Shown: positions 19,279 through 28,111 of the stretch, one piece after another
Layout: each line of letters starts with the position of its first letter
Position numbering within the stretch: the stretch's first letter is position 1
Assembly: GCA_002700385.1 (NCBI GenBank)
Contig: PADC01000004.1
Coordinates: forward strand, 1-64,000
DNA: 64,000 bases
Direction of reading: 5' to 3'
Source of the DNA: Cycloclasticus sp.
GTDB taxonomy: Bacteria > Pseudomonadota > Gammaproteobacteria > Methylococcales > Cycloclasticaceae
Program-made: the position numbers and the translations under genes
Notes under the pieces: generated by a model
What the model was told of the DNA's origin: nothing
The model's database searches: none
Seen by the model: only the letters and a program-made list of their open reading frames with translations

Positions 19279-20547
19279 ATGCGTAATTTAAGATCAAAAG
19301 ATAAAGTTCAATCATTGCAGCCAACTCCTGGAAGACGAAATTGGAAAAGTTTCATTATTCGGATTATCGGTAGTGGATTGGTATTGAGTTTGTTGCTGTA
19401 TTTCTTACCCCGAGATAGTTTGTTTCAAGCGCTTGATGCGTTTTCTGTAGATCTTTGGATGGCAGGTGTCGCGTGTTACCTTTGCCTGCATTTAATTGGA
19501 GTGGCCAAGTGGCGTATGTTAATCAATGCAGGAGGAGGAGGGTTAAGTTTTATCCAAGCTGCTCGTTGTTATTACTATGGTTTGTTTGGGAATACTTTTT
19601 TACCTTCCGTAGTGGGGGGAGATATCATACGCGCAGGCTTAGCTTTTAGGCTTTCGGATTCAAAAAGTGCTGTAGTAATGGGTAGTCTTGTTGATCGTAC
19701 TATTGATAGTCTAGGGCTTGCATTGGTTGCCAGTGTTGGAGCGTTACTTATTCCAATGAGTCTAGATGAAGAAAGCCGTAATATTTTTTGGGGTTTTGCC
19801 ACTATCGTTCTACTACTTGCCGCGTTTTTTTTTATTATGATGCTCATGTTGCCAATACGGCGATTAGCTATAAAGTGGCGACGTAGGCTCGTTAAGTTAC
19901 GTAGATCGGCTAGATTATTAGCTAAGAGGCCATATAAGGTATTTGTAGCCTTTTTGGCTGTGGTGGTTTTGCAAGTAACGCAGGTAATAATGAATTTTTG
20001 GTTGGGTCGAGTTGCATTAATGGTGAAGGCAACTTTTTTAACTTGGTTATTCATCTGGCCCGTAGCCAAGCTATCAGCTATGGCGCCTCTTACTCAAGGT
20101 GGAATCGGAGTGAGGGAGGCGGTGCAGGGAACCTTATTCGTCCCTTTTGGCATCAGTATGGAAAAAGCAGTTGCTGCTGGCTTGATGTTCCAGGCTATTA
20201 TTATTTGTGGTAACTTGTTAGGCGGACTTATTGCGGTTTTGATGGGTCAAGCTTCAAAGAAGCTTGCAAAACGACCACTCATTAATAGCGACCGAAGTTA
20301 TCAATGGGCAATAAAGGGTGCAACAGCAACGAGTTTAACTTTATTTTTTGTTGCTAATACCTTGATGCTTGCATGGGGCAGCGGGTCCATTGGCTTTGAG
20401 TGGGTGTCTTGGATGTCATGGCTGCCTGGTTATGATGTTAGTTTATTTGGTAGCATGATAGGATTGCTATATGGCCTGCTGATTGGATATCTTATTGGTT
20501 GGCTGGGGTGTTTCATTCATCAAACGTTGGCTAATGGCGAAAAATAA
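19279..20547 (+). CDS. Flippase-like membrane protein (UPF0104/LPG-synthetase TM family) with C-terminal LPGY module
   Basis: 422 residues. Residues about 25-325 form the multi-helix domain seen in the membrane part of lysylphosphatidylglycerol synthases and in related stand-alone flippase-like proteins, including YYYGLFGNTFLPSVVGGDIIRAG and APLTQGGIGVREAVQG. The last 80 residues add a two-helix extension with WLPGYDVSLFGSMIGLLYG (LPGY at residues 382-385). This extension matches the stand-alone module at 11.1 kb and the tandem modules at 11.6 kb. Its role may be to flip or position the lipid carrier handled by this cluster. Confidence 0.8.
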   Translation: MRNLRSKDKVQSLQPTPGRRNWKSFIIRIIGSGLVLSLLLYFLPRDSLFQALDAFSVDLWMAGVACYLCLHLIGVAKWRMLINAGGGGLSFIQAARCYYYGLFGNTFLPSVVGGDIIRAGLAFRLSDSKSAVVMGSLVDRTIDSLGLALVASVGALLIPMSLDEESRNIFWGFATIVLLLAAFFFIMMLMLPIRRLAIKWRRRLVKLRRSARLLAKRPYKVFVAFLAVVVLQVTQVIMNFWLGRVALMVKATFLTWLFIWPVAKLSAMAPLTQGGIGVREAVQGTLFVPFGISMEKAVAAGLMFQAIIICGNLLGGLIAVLMGQASKKLAKRPLINSDRSYQWAIKGATATSLTLFFVANTLMLAWGSGSIGFEWVSWMSWLPGYDVSLFGSMIGLLYGLLIGYLIGWLGCFIHQTLANGEK

Positions 20548-20693
20548 TTTCAATGTTGTAAACAACCTCATTAAGCTTAATATGTAGTTGGATGATTATA
20601 AACTATCCAGAAAATCGGGGCATAAGACAGTATGTGTTTCCGATTAATATTGATAAAATTTAATGAGATATTATTTAGATAGGTTTTAATCTC

Positions 20694-21284
20694 GTGCGTC
20701 TTAATAAGATAGTCAGAAAAATCCATACATATATTGGATTACAAGCAGTTGTCTCGTTATTGCTTTTTTCGATAGCCGTTATTGCTGTTTCAATTGATAC
20801 TGAAAAAAAAGCCGAATTCAGTTATCACCAGTTTGAAGGTGATTTATCATTGAAGAATATTGAACTGGCTAAACTCTTACGCAAACAGATTGGACTCAGG
20901 TTTGAACCAGAACCAAGAGAATGGATGATTTCTGAAGAGATTAAGGGGAATTTAGTTGTTAGACTTAAATCGCCTGTTGGAAAACGTGAAGTAACACTCA
21001 ATAAAGTCAATGGTAACATTGAAGTTAAATCATGGCCATTTTCTGTATCTCATTTTGCTAACCACATGCATCAAGAGGGATTTTGGCGTCGTAAGCCGTC
21101 CGATAGCCTATGGCTTTGGGCTTGGTCTTTATACATAGAATTTTCGATATTAGCCTTGTTTGCTTTGCCAGTGACTGGTTTCTATATCTGGGTTTCAAAA
21201 AAATCGCCTAAAGAATTTTGGGCACTCTCAAGTTTGTTGTTTTCATCAGCAACAATGACTGTTTTGTGGGTTTTGATTAGGTAA
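20694..21284 (+). CDS. PepSY-associated membrane protein, first of tandem pair
   Basis: 196 residues from GTG 20694. It has one N-terminal helix after KIHTYIGL, a periplasmic domain of about 110 residues, then two C-terminal helices. The histidine-bearing KIHTYIGL start and the C-terminal helix pair resemble half of a PepSY-TM (PiuB-like) protein. These proteins are often linked with iron uptake or membrane redox proteins. The next gene encodes a protein of the same topology, so the two may together replace the usual single longer protein. Confidence 0.65.
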   Translation: MRLNKIVRKIHTYIGLQAVVSLLLFSIAVIAVSIDTEKKAEFSYHQFEGDLSLKNIELAKLLRKQIGLRFEPEPREWMISEEIKGNLVVRLKSPVGKREVTLNKVNGNIEVKSWPFSVSHFANHMHQEGFWRRKPSDSLWLWAWSLYIEFSILALFALPVTGFYIWVSKKSPKEFWALSSLLFSSATMTVLWVLIR

Positions 21285-21293
21285 TATTTAGTA

Positions 21294-21869
21294 ATGTATA
21301 ACATCCTTCGAAATATTCATTTATTTTTTGGCCTAGCCATCATACCTTTCCTATTTATTTATGTTTTTAGTGCGTTGGTTTTTACGCTTCCATTTCTGAG
21401 TGATAAGTCTGTTGATAAGAATAATAAAACTTATGAAATATCTAGATTCTCTTATAGCACTGAAGAACTTATAGATATGCTTGAAAGTGAGTATGGTATC
21501 CGTGGGGATTTAAGGAAGAGCAACGTTAAAGAAAATGGGTCCGTTGAATTATTAATTTCACGGCCTGGTACTTATTATGTGATATCAATAGATTCGCAAA
21601 AAATGTTGCTAAACATTAATAAGAACACTCAAAGTATAGAGAGATTTATAAATTCACTTCACACCAGTAGTGGCTTTGATAGTAATAACCCTGCTGAAAG
21701 ATGGTGGGGTGTTGTTGTAGTTCTTGTTGCAATAATGCTTGTTGGAATTGTAGTTACGGGCATCGCTCTTTGGTCTTATAACCGTAAAGATAGGAGGAGT
21801 GGGCTTCTATTTTTAAGTATCAGCATAGTTTATTGTACGATAGTTTTATTTGTCTTACGATTTGGTTGA
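21294..21869 (+). CDS. PepSY-associated membrane protein, second of tandem pair
   Basis: 191 residues, beginning 9 bp after its paralogue. It has the same layout: NIHLFFGL at the N-terminus, one helix, a periplasmic domain of about 95 residues containing a histidine in SLHTSSGF, then two C-terminal helices. The histidines at matching positions in both proteins could serve as haem or metal ligands, as suggested for PepSY-TM proteins, but this is inference. No reductase or TonB receptor lies beside the pair. Confidence 0.65.
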   Translation: MYNILRNIHLFFGLAIIPFLFIYVFSALVFTLPFLSDKSVDKNNKTYEISRFSYSTEELIDMLESEYGIRGDLRKSNVKENGSVELLISRPGTYYVISIDSQKMLLNINKNTQSIERFINSLHTSSGFDSNNPAERWWGVVVVLVAIMLVGIVVTGIALWSYNRKDRRSGLLFLSISIVYCTIVLFVLRFG

Positions 21870-21938
21870 AGTCATTAGCGTTTTTTAAATTTTAAAAAAT
21901 CATTTAAGTTAGTTTTCCTTTCATGATTATTGAGCATC

Positions 21939-22661
21939 TTACTTAATCGCGAGAAAGCCTTCAAAACATAGATACTTCATGATAGTGTTAATGTCACTGA
22001 AACCGGCTCTATTTAACATTTCAATATTAGCGAGAGAAGAAAAAGGTTCAAGAACGCCTTTTAAACTACGGCTTTTAGTAATAATGTCATCTGGAGTATA
22101 GCCAGTTCGTAATTTGTAGTCTGTGTACAGTGCGGTAAGAACATCTTGAAATCTTGCGTCAGAACCTCTCACTTTTTCGAAAAGTAACAGAGAACCACCC
22201 CAATTAAGGTTTTGATATAGTTTGTTTATGAGATCTTGTCTAACAGAGGGTCTGACAAATTGAATTGTGTAATAACAAATAATCATATCTGCCTTCTTCA
22301 TGTCAACATTTATCATGTCTTCACATAAAAACTCGATGTTTAAATCATCATGATCCAGTGCCTTTTTATTTGCAACTTCAATCATATCAGATTCAATGTC
22401 AACACCAATAAATTGGGCATCAGGTTTATTTATATTGTGCTGGGCGAGTTTTAGCGTCAGGCTTCCAGTGGAACAGCCAACCTCGTAAATGGTGGAATCT
22501 GGTTTAATAAAAAAATCACTTAAATCACAAATCAATTGGTGACCCTCTGTGTACAAGGGGACGGATTTGCTGACATGCGCGTCAAAGTTTGCTGAGGCTT
22601 CCCCACTGAACTTCCAGTTGCCTCTTTGTGCGCCTATTCCATCTCCAACAGTATTACTCAT
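21939..22661 (-). CDS. SAM-dependent methyltransferase, CmoA-like
   Basis: 240 residues. The N-terminal FDAHVSKSVPLYTEGHQL and the SAM-binding EVGCSTGSLTLKLA near residue 60 closely follow the layout of CmoA (carboxy-SAM synthase), as do the central IICYYTIQFVRPSVRQDLI and the segment LLLFEKVRG near residue 155. It could make carboxy-SAM or be a repurposed paralogue acting on a sugar or lipid. It is on the opposite strand from the polysaccharide genes and no cmoB is visible beside it. Confidence 0.75.
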   Translation of the reverse strand: MSNTVGDGIGAQRGNWKFSGEASANFDAHVSKSVPLYTEGHQLICDLSDFFIKPDSTIYEVGCSTGSLTLKLAQHNINKPDAQFIGVDIESDMIEVANKKALDHDDLNIEFLCEDMINVDMKKADMIICYYTIQFVRPSVRQDLINKLYQNLNWGGSLLLFEKVRGSDARFQDVLTALYTDYKLRTGYTPDDIITKSRSLKGVLEPFSSLANIEMLNRAGFSDINTIMKYLCFEGFLAIK

Positions 22662-22833
22662 TCCATTTGCTCCTATACGTTTTTAATCCTTTGTTATTTG
22701 AACCAATTAAAAACTGATACTAAAATATATCATCAAACGAATTTAATGCATATATCTTTAAGTTTGTATGCATCTAATTCGTTATTTTTGAATGTTCTTC
22801 AATTTAAGATTATAGCCAATAATATTTTTTATA

Positions 22834-24405
22834 CTATCTTAGAGAAATCATATGTGACTTCTTAATGAGGTAGACCTGAAAATCACCATTATCAAAAACT
22901 TGAGAAAACGTATCAGGATACAGCTTAAAGAGTAAATCAATTTCTTTTTTCTTATGGAGGCTTTTAGTGTTTGGATCAATCTCAGTGATAAGATAATGCG
23001 CGTTAATTGCCTGTAGGTAATTCATAAACCACTGAGGATCATTCAAAGAAAAAGGATATGCTGAGGCGGAGCGCTGAGTGAAAAAGGATAAAACCCTTGG
23101 GTTTATGGAGACCAAAATATCATTTTTCTGTGTGTGACCAGAAACATAAGCATGGAGCTGATCAATCTTGGTACTTCTTATATCTAATTTAAGCTGGTTT
23201 GTTCCTTTGTTAAAGTGCCCCATGAAGTTAACAAAGGCAACAGTAATGATCATAATGGGTACAACATATTTTACAAGGGATGGGGTTAATGAAATTAATT
23301 TTTGAAAACCAATAATTAAATAATATAAATAGAATGGAAATATAGGCACTAAATATCTAAACCCGTCGAATCCAGCGAATAGTAATAGAGCACATAGATA
23401 CCCTGAGAAATATATTTCGGTTACTCTTACTTTCTTAAATAACGCCGTCAGAAATCCTGTTAGCACTAAGACATTGATAAATAGATATATATGTCCGCTA
23501 AAAGGAAGGTGTTTAATCTGCAGGATACGATAGATGCTCCAAAAATATTTTTCCCCTTGTTTAATGATATTTTCTGGGTCTATGTTTATATAGCTGAAGG
23601 TGGTTGGCGCAGCAGCCTCTGATCCAATTAATAAGTCGAGTTGGTGCTTGAATTCAAAATGAACAGGTGTAACTTCAAATAAGAATTGATGAGCTGCAGC
23701 CAGTATTATGAAGAAACTGATAGCCATTAAAGAACGTATGGTTATTTTTTGATAATGCCATAATTCATACGTTATAAGAGTTAGAGGCAAAACAAGAGCA
23801 ATTTCTCGAATACCATACGATAAATACATCGTAATACCAAGAAGCAGGGCATAAGTATAAGACTGTTTGATATCATTTAATTGCATTAGCAGTAGGGTGA
23901 GCAATGCAAAAAAAAGAAACGGAAACTCTGTCAATATACGGTCTTTGAACTGCCAAAACTCAGGGTTTATGCTCAACAATATAGCGACAGAAATGATAGT
24001 CATGTTTGAGGTATGACTTTCTAAAATCTTTTTTAGGAGTATTATTGAGCTGATAAAAAAACCAACTAATACCACTTTCATCGCAACGAAATTAAGTCCA
24101 AAAAGAATATAGATGATCGATAAAATGATTGGAAAAATGGGTGGGTATGCTGACGGGCTAACAGTCGCAATTGAATTGTTAATATACAAAGGATCTATAT
24201 AAGGCTTGCCTTCAACTAAATTCATAGCGTGCCGAATATACTGAAGATCATCGCCAACCCAATAATGGCCACTACGGAATGTTGTGACATAAATGATCGT
24301 GACAACAGCTAAAACAATATAAAACAACCAGGAATTGCTATTGCTTAATAAAAAGTTATTTTGAGCGCTTTTAATTCCCTTTTCAGATTTTAAGTATCCG
24401 TTCAA
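22834..24405 (-). CDS. GT39-like membrane glycosyltransferase (GT-C)
   Basis: 523 residues with about eleven hydrophobic segments. The first extracytoplasmic loop has YWVGDDLQYIRHAMNL, with the paired acidic residues expected for GT-C enzymes that use polyprenyl-phosphate sugars. PSAYPPIFPIILS and GIREIALVLPL resemble ArnT/PMT-like proteins. The start is read as TTG at 24405 because no ATG precedes the first helix; this is uncertain. It is on the minus strand, 172 bp downstream of the CmoA-like gene, and may be in one transcript with it. Confidence 0.7.
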   Translation of the reverse strand: MNGYLKSEKGIKSAQNNFLLSNSNSWLFYIVLAVVTIIYVTTFRSGHYWVGDDLQYIRHAMNLVEGKPYIDPLYINNSIATVSPSAYPPIFPIILSIIYILFGLNFVAMKVVLVGFFISSIILLKKILESHTSNMTIISVAILLSINPEFWQFKDRILTEFPFLFFALLTLLLMQLNDIKQSYTYALLLGITMYLSYGIREIALVLPLTLITYELWHYQKITIRSLMAISFFIILAAAHQFLFEVTPVHFEFKHQLDLLIGSEAAAPTTFSYINIDPENIIKQGEKYFWSIYRILQIKHLPFSGHIYLFINVLVLTGFLTALFKKVRVTEIYFSGYLCALLLFAGFDGFRYLVPIFPFYLYYLIIGFQKLISLTPSLVKYVVPIMIITVAFVNFMGHFNKGTNQLKLDIRSTKIDQLHAYVSGHTQKNDILVSINPRVLSFFTQRSASAYPFSLNDPQWFMNYLQAINAHYLITEIDPNTKSLHKKKEIDLLFKLYPDTFSQVFDNGDFQVYLIKKSHMISLR

Positions 24406-24583
24406 AGTATTGCTACCAACTAAGTGAAATATTTACGAACGCCAAAGTATTCTTAAGTAAAAATATAGGACTAATTGAGTTTAGTCAAATTTGTATTAAT
24501 TGCGCCATGATGTTTTGCTTGAGATGACATAATAAGCTTTAATACACCAGTTGAAATGGATTTTATTTTTAAGGGTGATAAAG

Positions 24584-25519
24584 ATGCGTAAAAAGGTGAT
24601 GGTAACTGGTGGTGCTGGATTTGTGGGTTCCCATTTGTGTGAAAAGTTATTAACACTTGGACATGACGTGCTTTGTGTTGATAATTATTATACGGGGAGT
24701 AAAGATAATGTTAAGCATTTAATGGGTAACACCTCTTTTGAATTGTTACGACATGACGTGACTTTTCCATTATATATTGAGGCGGATGAGATCTATAATT
24801 TTGCTTGCCCTGCGTCCCCTGTTTATTATCAAAAAGACCCTGTGCAAACGACTAAGACTTCGGTTCACGGTGCTATTAATATGTTAGGTTTAGCCAAACG
24901 ATTAAATGCAAAAATTCTGCAAGCATCTACCTCAGAAGTTTACGGTGATCCTGAAGTCCATCCACAAACAGAAGATTATTGGGGAAAGGTTAATCCAGTT
25001 GGTATTAGAAGTTGTTACGACGAAGGGAAGCGCTGTGCTGAAACATTATTTTTTGATTATTATCGACAGCACCAACTCGATATTAAAGTCATTAGAATAT
25101 TTAATACTTACGGCCCTAAAATGCAACCTGATGATGGGAGGGTAGTGAGCAATTTTATTATCCAGGCATTACGTAATGATGATATAACGATATATGGCGA
25201 TGGGCAGCAAACACGCTCTTTTTGTTTTGTGAGCGACTTGGTTGATGGCATTGTCCGAATGATGGATTCTCCAACGGGATTTACTGGCCCAATTAATTTG
25301 GGTAATCCGACAGAATTTACTATGCTCGAGTTGGCGGAAACCATTCTGAATCTGACAGGGTCGAGTTCTAAACTGGTGTTTAAGACTCTTCCTTCCGATG
25401 ACCCGCGACAAAGAAAACCCGATATCAGTCTAGCTAAGCAAAACTTGGATTGGCAACCTCTTGTTAATCTTGAAGAAGGATTAAAAGAAACGATTAGCTA
25501 TTTCAAGTCAATAATTTAA
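24584..25519 (+). CDS. UDP-glucuronate decarboxylase (UDP-xylose synthase)
   Basis: 311 residues of extended SDR fold. Motifs are [16 protein letters not shown] at the N-terminus, [13 protein letters not shown] near residue 80, [16 protein letters not shown] and the catalytic Tyr-x3-Lys in [12 protein letters not shown] near residue 145. This set is specific to UXS enzymes, which oxidise and decarboxylate UDP-glucuronic acid to UDP-xylose. ATG 24584 follows AAGGGTG; the frame is open 11 codons upstream through a TTG. No UDP-glucose dehydrogenase lies next to it, so UDP-glucuronate must come from elsewhere in the genome. Confidence 0.92.
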   Translation: MRKKVMVTGGAGFVGSHLCEKLLTLGHDVLCVDNYYTGSKDNVKHLMGNTSFELLRHDVTFPLYIEADEIYNFACPASPVYYQKDPVQTTKTSVHGAINMLGLAKRLNAKILQASTSEVYGDPEVHPQTEDYWGKVNPVGIRSCYDEGKRCAETLFFDYYRQHQLDIKVIRIFNTYGPKMQPDDGRVVSNFIIQALRNDDITIYGDGQQTRSFCFVSDLVDGIVRMMDSPTGFTGPINLGNPTEFTMLELAETILNLTGSSSKLVFKTLPSDDPRQRKPDISLAKQNLDWQPLVNLEEGLKETISYFKSII

Positions 25520-25699
25520 GCGCTAAATAAACCTTTTCTGGTATCAGAGAGCAATTATTATAAATACTTAAATAATTTTTAAATTTTTTATTTAAATCAA
25601 TAAATTAAGAGTTATTTATTAAGTCATTTATAATAGGTAAACTCATACTCTTTCCAACATATAAAACAGCTTTTATAAACTGTTTCAGGTGATCAGTCG

Positions 25700-26671
25700 A
25701 TGAACAAATACAAGCTCTCTATAGTAATTATTAACTATAGAACCCCTCAAATGACAATAGATTGTTTAATTTCATTATTGCCTGAGTTAGAAGGGATATC
25801 AGCAAAAGTTATTGTTGTTGATAATGCGTCGAACGATGATTCTTGTGTAGAAATTCAACGATGGATAGATGCTGAAGAGGTCTATGAGCAAGTATTTTTA
25901 CTTTCATCGCCTGAGAATCTAGGTTTTTCAGGGGGGAATAATTTAGGTATTAAACACACAGAAGCTGAATACTATCTTCTGCTAAATAGTGATACATTAA
26001 TTCAAAAAAAAGCAATAATCACCTTACTGAATGCTGCAGATATAAATGATTCTGTGGGTTTGATTAGCCCAAGATTAGAATGGGCTGATGGTACTCCTCA
26101 GGAAAGCTGCTTCAGGTTTCATTCACCACTGAGTGAGCTAATTTCATCTGCTAACACGGGTTTTATTACCCGCCTTTTTAAACAGTATCAAGTGCCCTAT
26201 CCAGTTTCTGATGTGATGCAGAAATATGATTGGACGAGTTTTGCTTGTGTTTTGATTAAAGCCGATGTTTTTAATGATATAGGCCTTATGGATGACGGTT
26301 ATTTTATGTACTTTGAAGATGTTGCATTTTCTTATCATGCGAAACAAGCAGGGTGGGATGTCATGAATGTGCCAAGTGCACATGTCGTACATTTGCGTGG
26401 TGGAAGTTCGCCTATGAAATCTTTGGCTAAACAACGCAAACGATTACCTTATTACTATTACGAATCCCGAACACGATATTTTTATCAAGTATACGGCGCA
26501 TTTGGGCTCCTACTTGCTAATGTCAGTTGGACAATGGGTTTTGTTGTGTCATCGCTTAGATCGCTAGTGGCGGCTACGTTTCAACCAAATGTATCAAAAA
26601 ATCAGTGGCGTGATATATGGATTGGATTCTTTAGTCCTCTAAGAAAATTTAAGCACCCAAACAATTATTAG
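25700..26671 (+). CDS. Family 2 glycosyltransferase (rhamnosyltransferase-like)
   Basis: 323 residues. IVIINYRTPQMTIDCL, VVDNASNDDS near residue 42, GFSGGNNLGI, and LLNSDT near residue 95 form the signature of the WbbL/RfbF-like subgroup, many of which transfer rhamnose. MYFEDVAFSYHAKQAGW near residue 205 holds the catalytic-base region. The C-terminal part contains a hydrophobic stretch near residue 270 that could associate with the membrane. It is preceded by a 180-bp AT-rich spacer that may carry a promoter. Confidence 0.85.
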   Translation: MNKYKLSIVIINYRTPQMTIDCLISLLPELEGISAKVIVVDNASNDDSCVEIQRWIDAEEVYEQVFLLSSPENLGFSGGNNLGIKHTEAEYYLLLNSDTLIQKKAIITLLNAADINDSVGLISPRLEWADGTPQESCFRFHSPLSELISSANTGFITRLFKQYQVPYPVSDVMQKYDWTSFACVLIKADVFNDIGLMDDGYFMYFEDVAFSYHAKQAGWDVMNVPSAHVVHLRGGSSPMKSLAKQRKRLPYYYYESRTRYFYQVYGAFGLLLANVSWTMGFVVSSLRSLVAATFQPNVSKNQWRDIWIGFFSPLRKFKHPNNY

Positions 26672-26714
26672 TTTGTGTAATTTAGTTATATAAAAATATG
26701 GAGGCCTGAAGCGA

Positions 26715-27599
26715 GTGACAAAACCAGATTTTATTATCATTGGTGCGATGAAGTCAGCAACCAGTACCTTGCATTCTCAGTTAGCAAGGCAAAAAAATAT
26801 TTTTATGACGACACCTAAAGAACCGAATTATTTTAGCGATGATGATCAGTACAAAAAAGGGGAACAATGGTACGAATCGTTATTTGAAGGAGCTAAACAG
26901 GGCGATTTATGCGGTGAGTCTAGTACGCACTATACAAAAGTTCCTGATTACCAAGAGACTGTTTTTAGAATGGCGACTAGCTTAACGTCTCCAAAGCTTA
27001 TTTACGTGATGCGCCATCCGATTGAACGTTTGATTTCTCATTACATCCATCAGTGGTCAAAAAATATAATCCATAGTGATATTAACACGGCTATTAATCA
27101 GCACCCTGAGCTTGTAAATTACAGTAAATATGCGATGCAACTTAAACCTTATATTGATACCTTTGGCATAGATAATATCTTGCCCGTTTTTACTGAAAAA
27201 TTAAAAGTCTCTCCCCAAGAGCAACTGCTTATGATCTCAAACTTTATAGGCTATGATGGGCAGATGGTCTGGCAGCATGATCTTAAAAAGCAAAATGTCT
27301 CCAAAGAACGTATCCGGCCTTTTTTGGGATATGATTTTTTCATTCAATCAGATCTAATGACGGCACTTAGGCGTAAATTAATTCCTCAATCTATACGAAA
27401 TAAAATAAAGAAACAGTTAACACTGCAAGAAAGACCCTGTATATCAGATCGCCAAATGCACTATCTTAAAAATGTATTTAATGAAGAGCTTAATCAACTC
27501 GGGCAACTGATGGGTGTCGAGTTAGATTGTGATAATTATGAAGAAAAAGTGATTCATAATAATTTGCGTTGGAAAGATACTGAACAGGTGCTGAGTTAA
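26715..27599 (+). CDS. Sulfotransferase (heparan-sulfate-sulfotransferase-like)
   Basis: 294 residues from GTG 26715, preceded by GGAGG at about 26700. The PAPS-binding loop is IIIGAMKSATSTLHSQL at the N-terminus and the 3'-phosphate motif is YVMRHPIERLISHYIHQW near residue 105. TTPKEPNYFSDD is the substrate-side segment common in carbohydrate O-sulfotransferases. The stop overlaps the start of the CysE-like acyltransferase (TAATG). The likely role is O-sulfation of the exported polysaccharide, consistent with a marine habitat. Confidence 0.88.
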   Translation: MTKPDFIIIGAMKSATSTLHSQLARQKNIFMTTPKEPNYFSDDDQYKKGEQWYESLFEGAKQGDLCGESSTHYTKVPDYQETVFRMATSLTSPKLIYVMRHPIERLISHYIHQWSKNIIHSDINTAINQHPELVNYSKYAMQLKPYIDTFGIDNILPVFTEKLKVSPQEQLLMISNFIGYDGQMVWQHDLKKQNVSKERIRPFLGYDFFIQSDLMTALRRKLIPQSIRNKIKKQLTLQERPCISDRQMHYLKNVFNEELNQLGQLMGVELDCDNYEEKVIHNNLRWKDTEQVLS

Positions 27600-28102
27600 T
27601 GGTTTCCTCTAATTTAGCAGACTGGGAAAGGGAAAAGCTAAAGCGCTTTTGGGACCCCAGTAAAAAGCTGCTTGCAACCATCAGAGCTTATCAGCAATGC
27701 AAAAAATCTAGTCGTCTCGTTGCTTTTTTTTATTCAAAAATTTTAGTTATCAGGCATCGATTTTGGTCTGTTATTTCAGGAGCTGAAATACCTCTCAATA
27801 GCAACATAGGCGGTGGGTTATTGATCCCTCATCCCAACGGTATTGTTATCCACCCCGGTTCATATGTGGGCGTAAACTGTTTAATTCATCAGCAAGTAAC
27901 TATTGGCGTCAGCAGATCCAGTAATAAGCCTCCTGTAATAGGCGGACATGTTGATATTGGTGCTGGAGCAAAGATTATAGGACCAATAACAATTGGTGAT
28001 CATGTATTGATTGGCGCAAATGCTGTTGTCGTCAAAGATGTTGAAGCATACTCAATCGTTGCTGACGTCCCTGCTAAAGTGATTGGTTACACAAATCAAT
28101 AG
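27599..28102 (+). CDS. Serine-acetyltransferase-like hexapeptide acyltransferase
   Basis: 167 residues with a short helical N-terminus followed by hexapeptide repeats: GGGLLIPHPNGIVIHPGSYVG, QQVTIGV, GGHVDIGAGAKIIGPITIG and the closing VPAKVIG. This is the LbetaH layout of CysE-like proteins found in many polysaccharide loci (EpsC/WcaB type), where they acetylate sugars. The N-terminus is much shorter than in true CysE. It is translationally coupled to the sulfotransferase, and a GT2 gene follows after 9 bp. Confidence 0.82.
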   Translation: MVSSNLADWEREKLKRFWDPSKKLLATIRAYQQCKKSSRLVAFFYSKILVIRHRFWSVISGAEIPLNSNIGGGLLIPHPNGIVIHPGSYVGVNCLIHQQVTIGVSRSSNKPPVIGGHVDIGAGAKIIGPITIGDHVLIGANAVVVKDVEAYSIVADVPAKVIGYTNQ

Positions 28103-28111
28103 GTTCTGTTA

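Noticed and set aside
24406-24420. TTGGTAGCA on the minus strand upstream of the GT-C gene, resembling part of a JUMPStart element
   Set aside because: Only nine bases match, no GGCGGTAG ops follows, and the position directly at the start codon is wrong.
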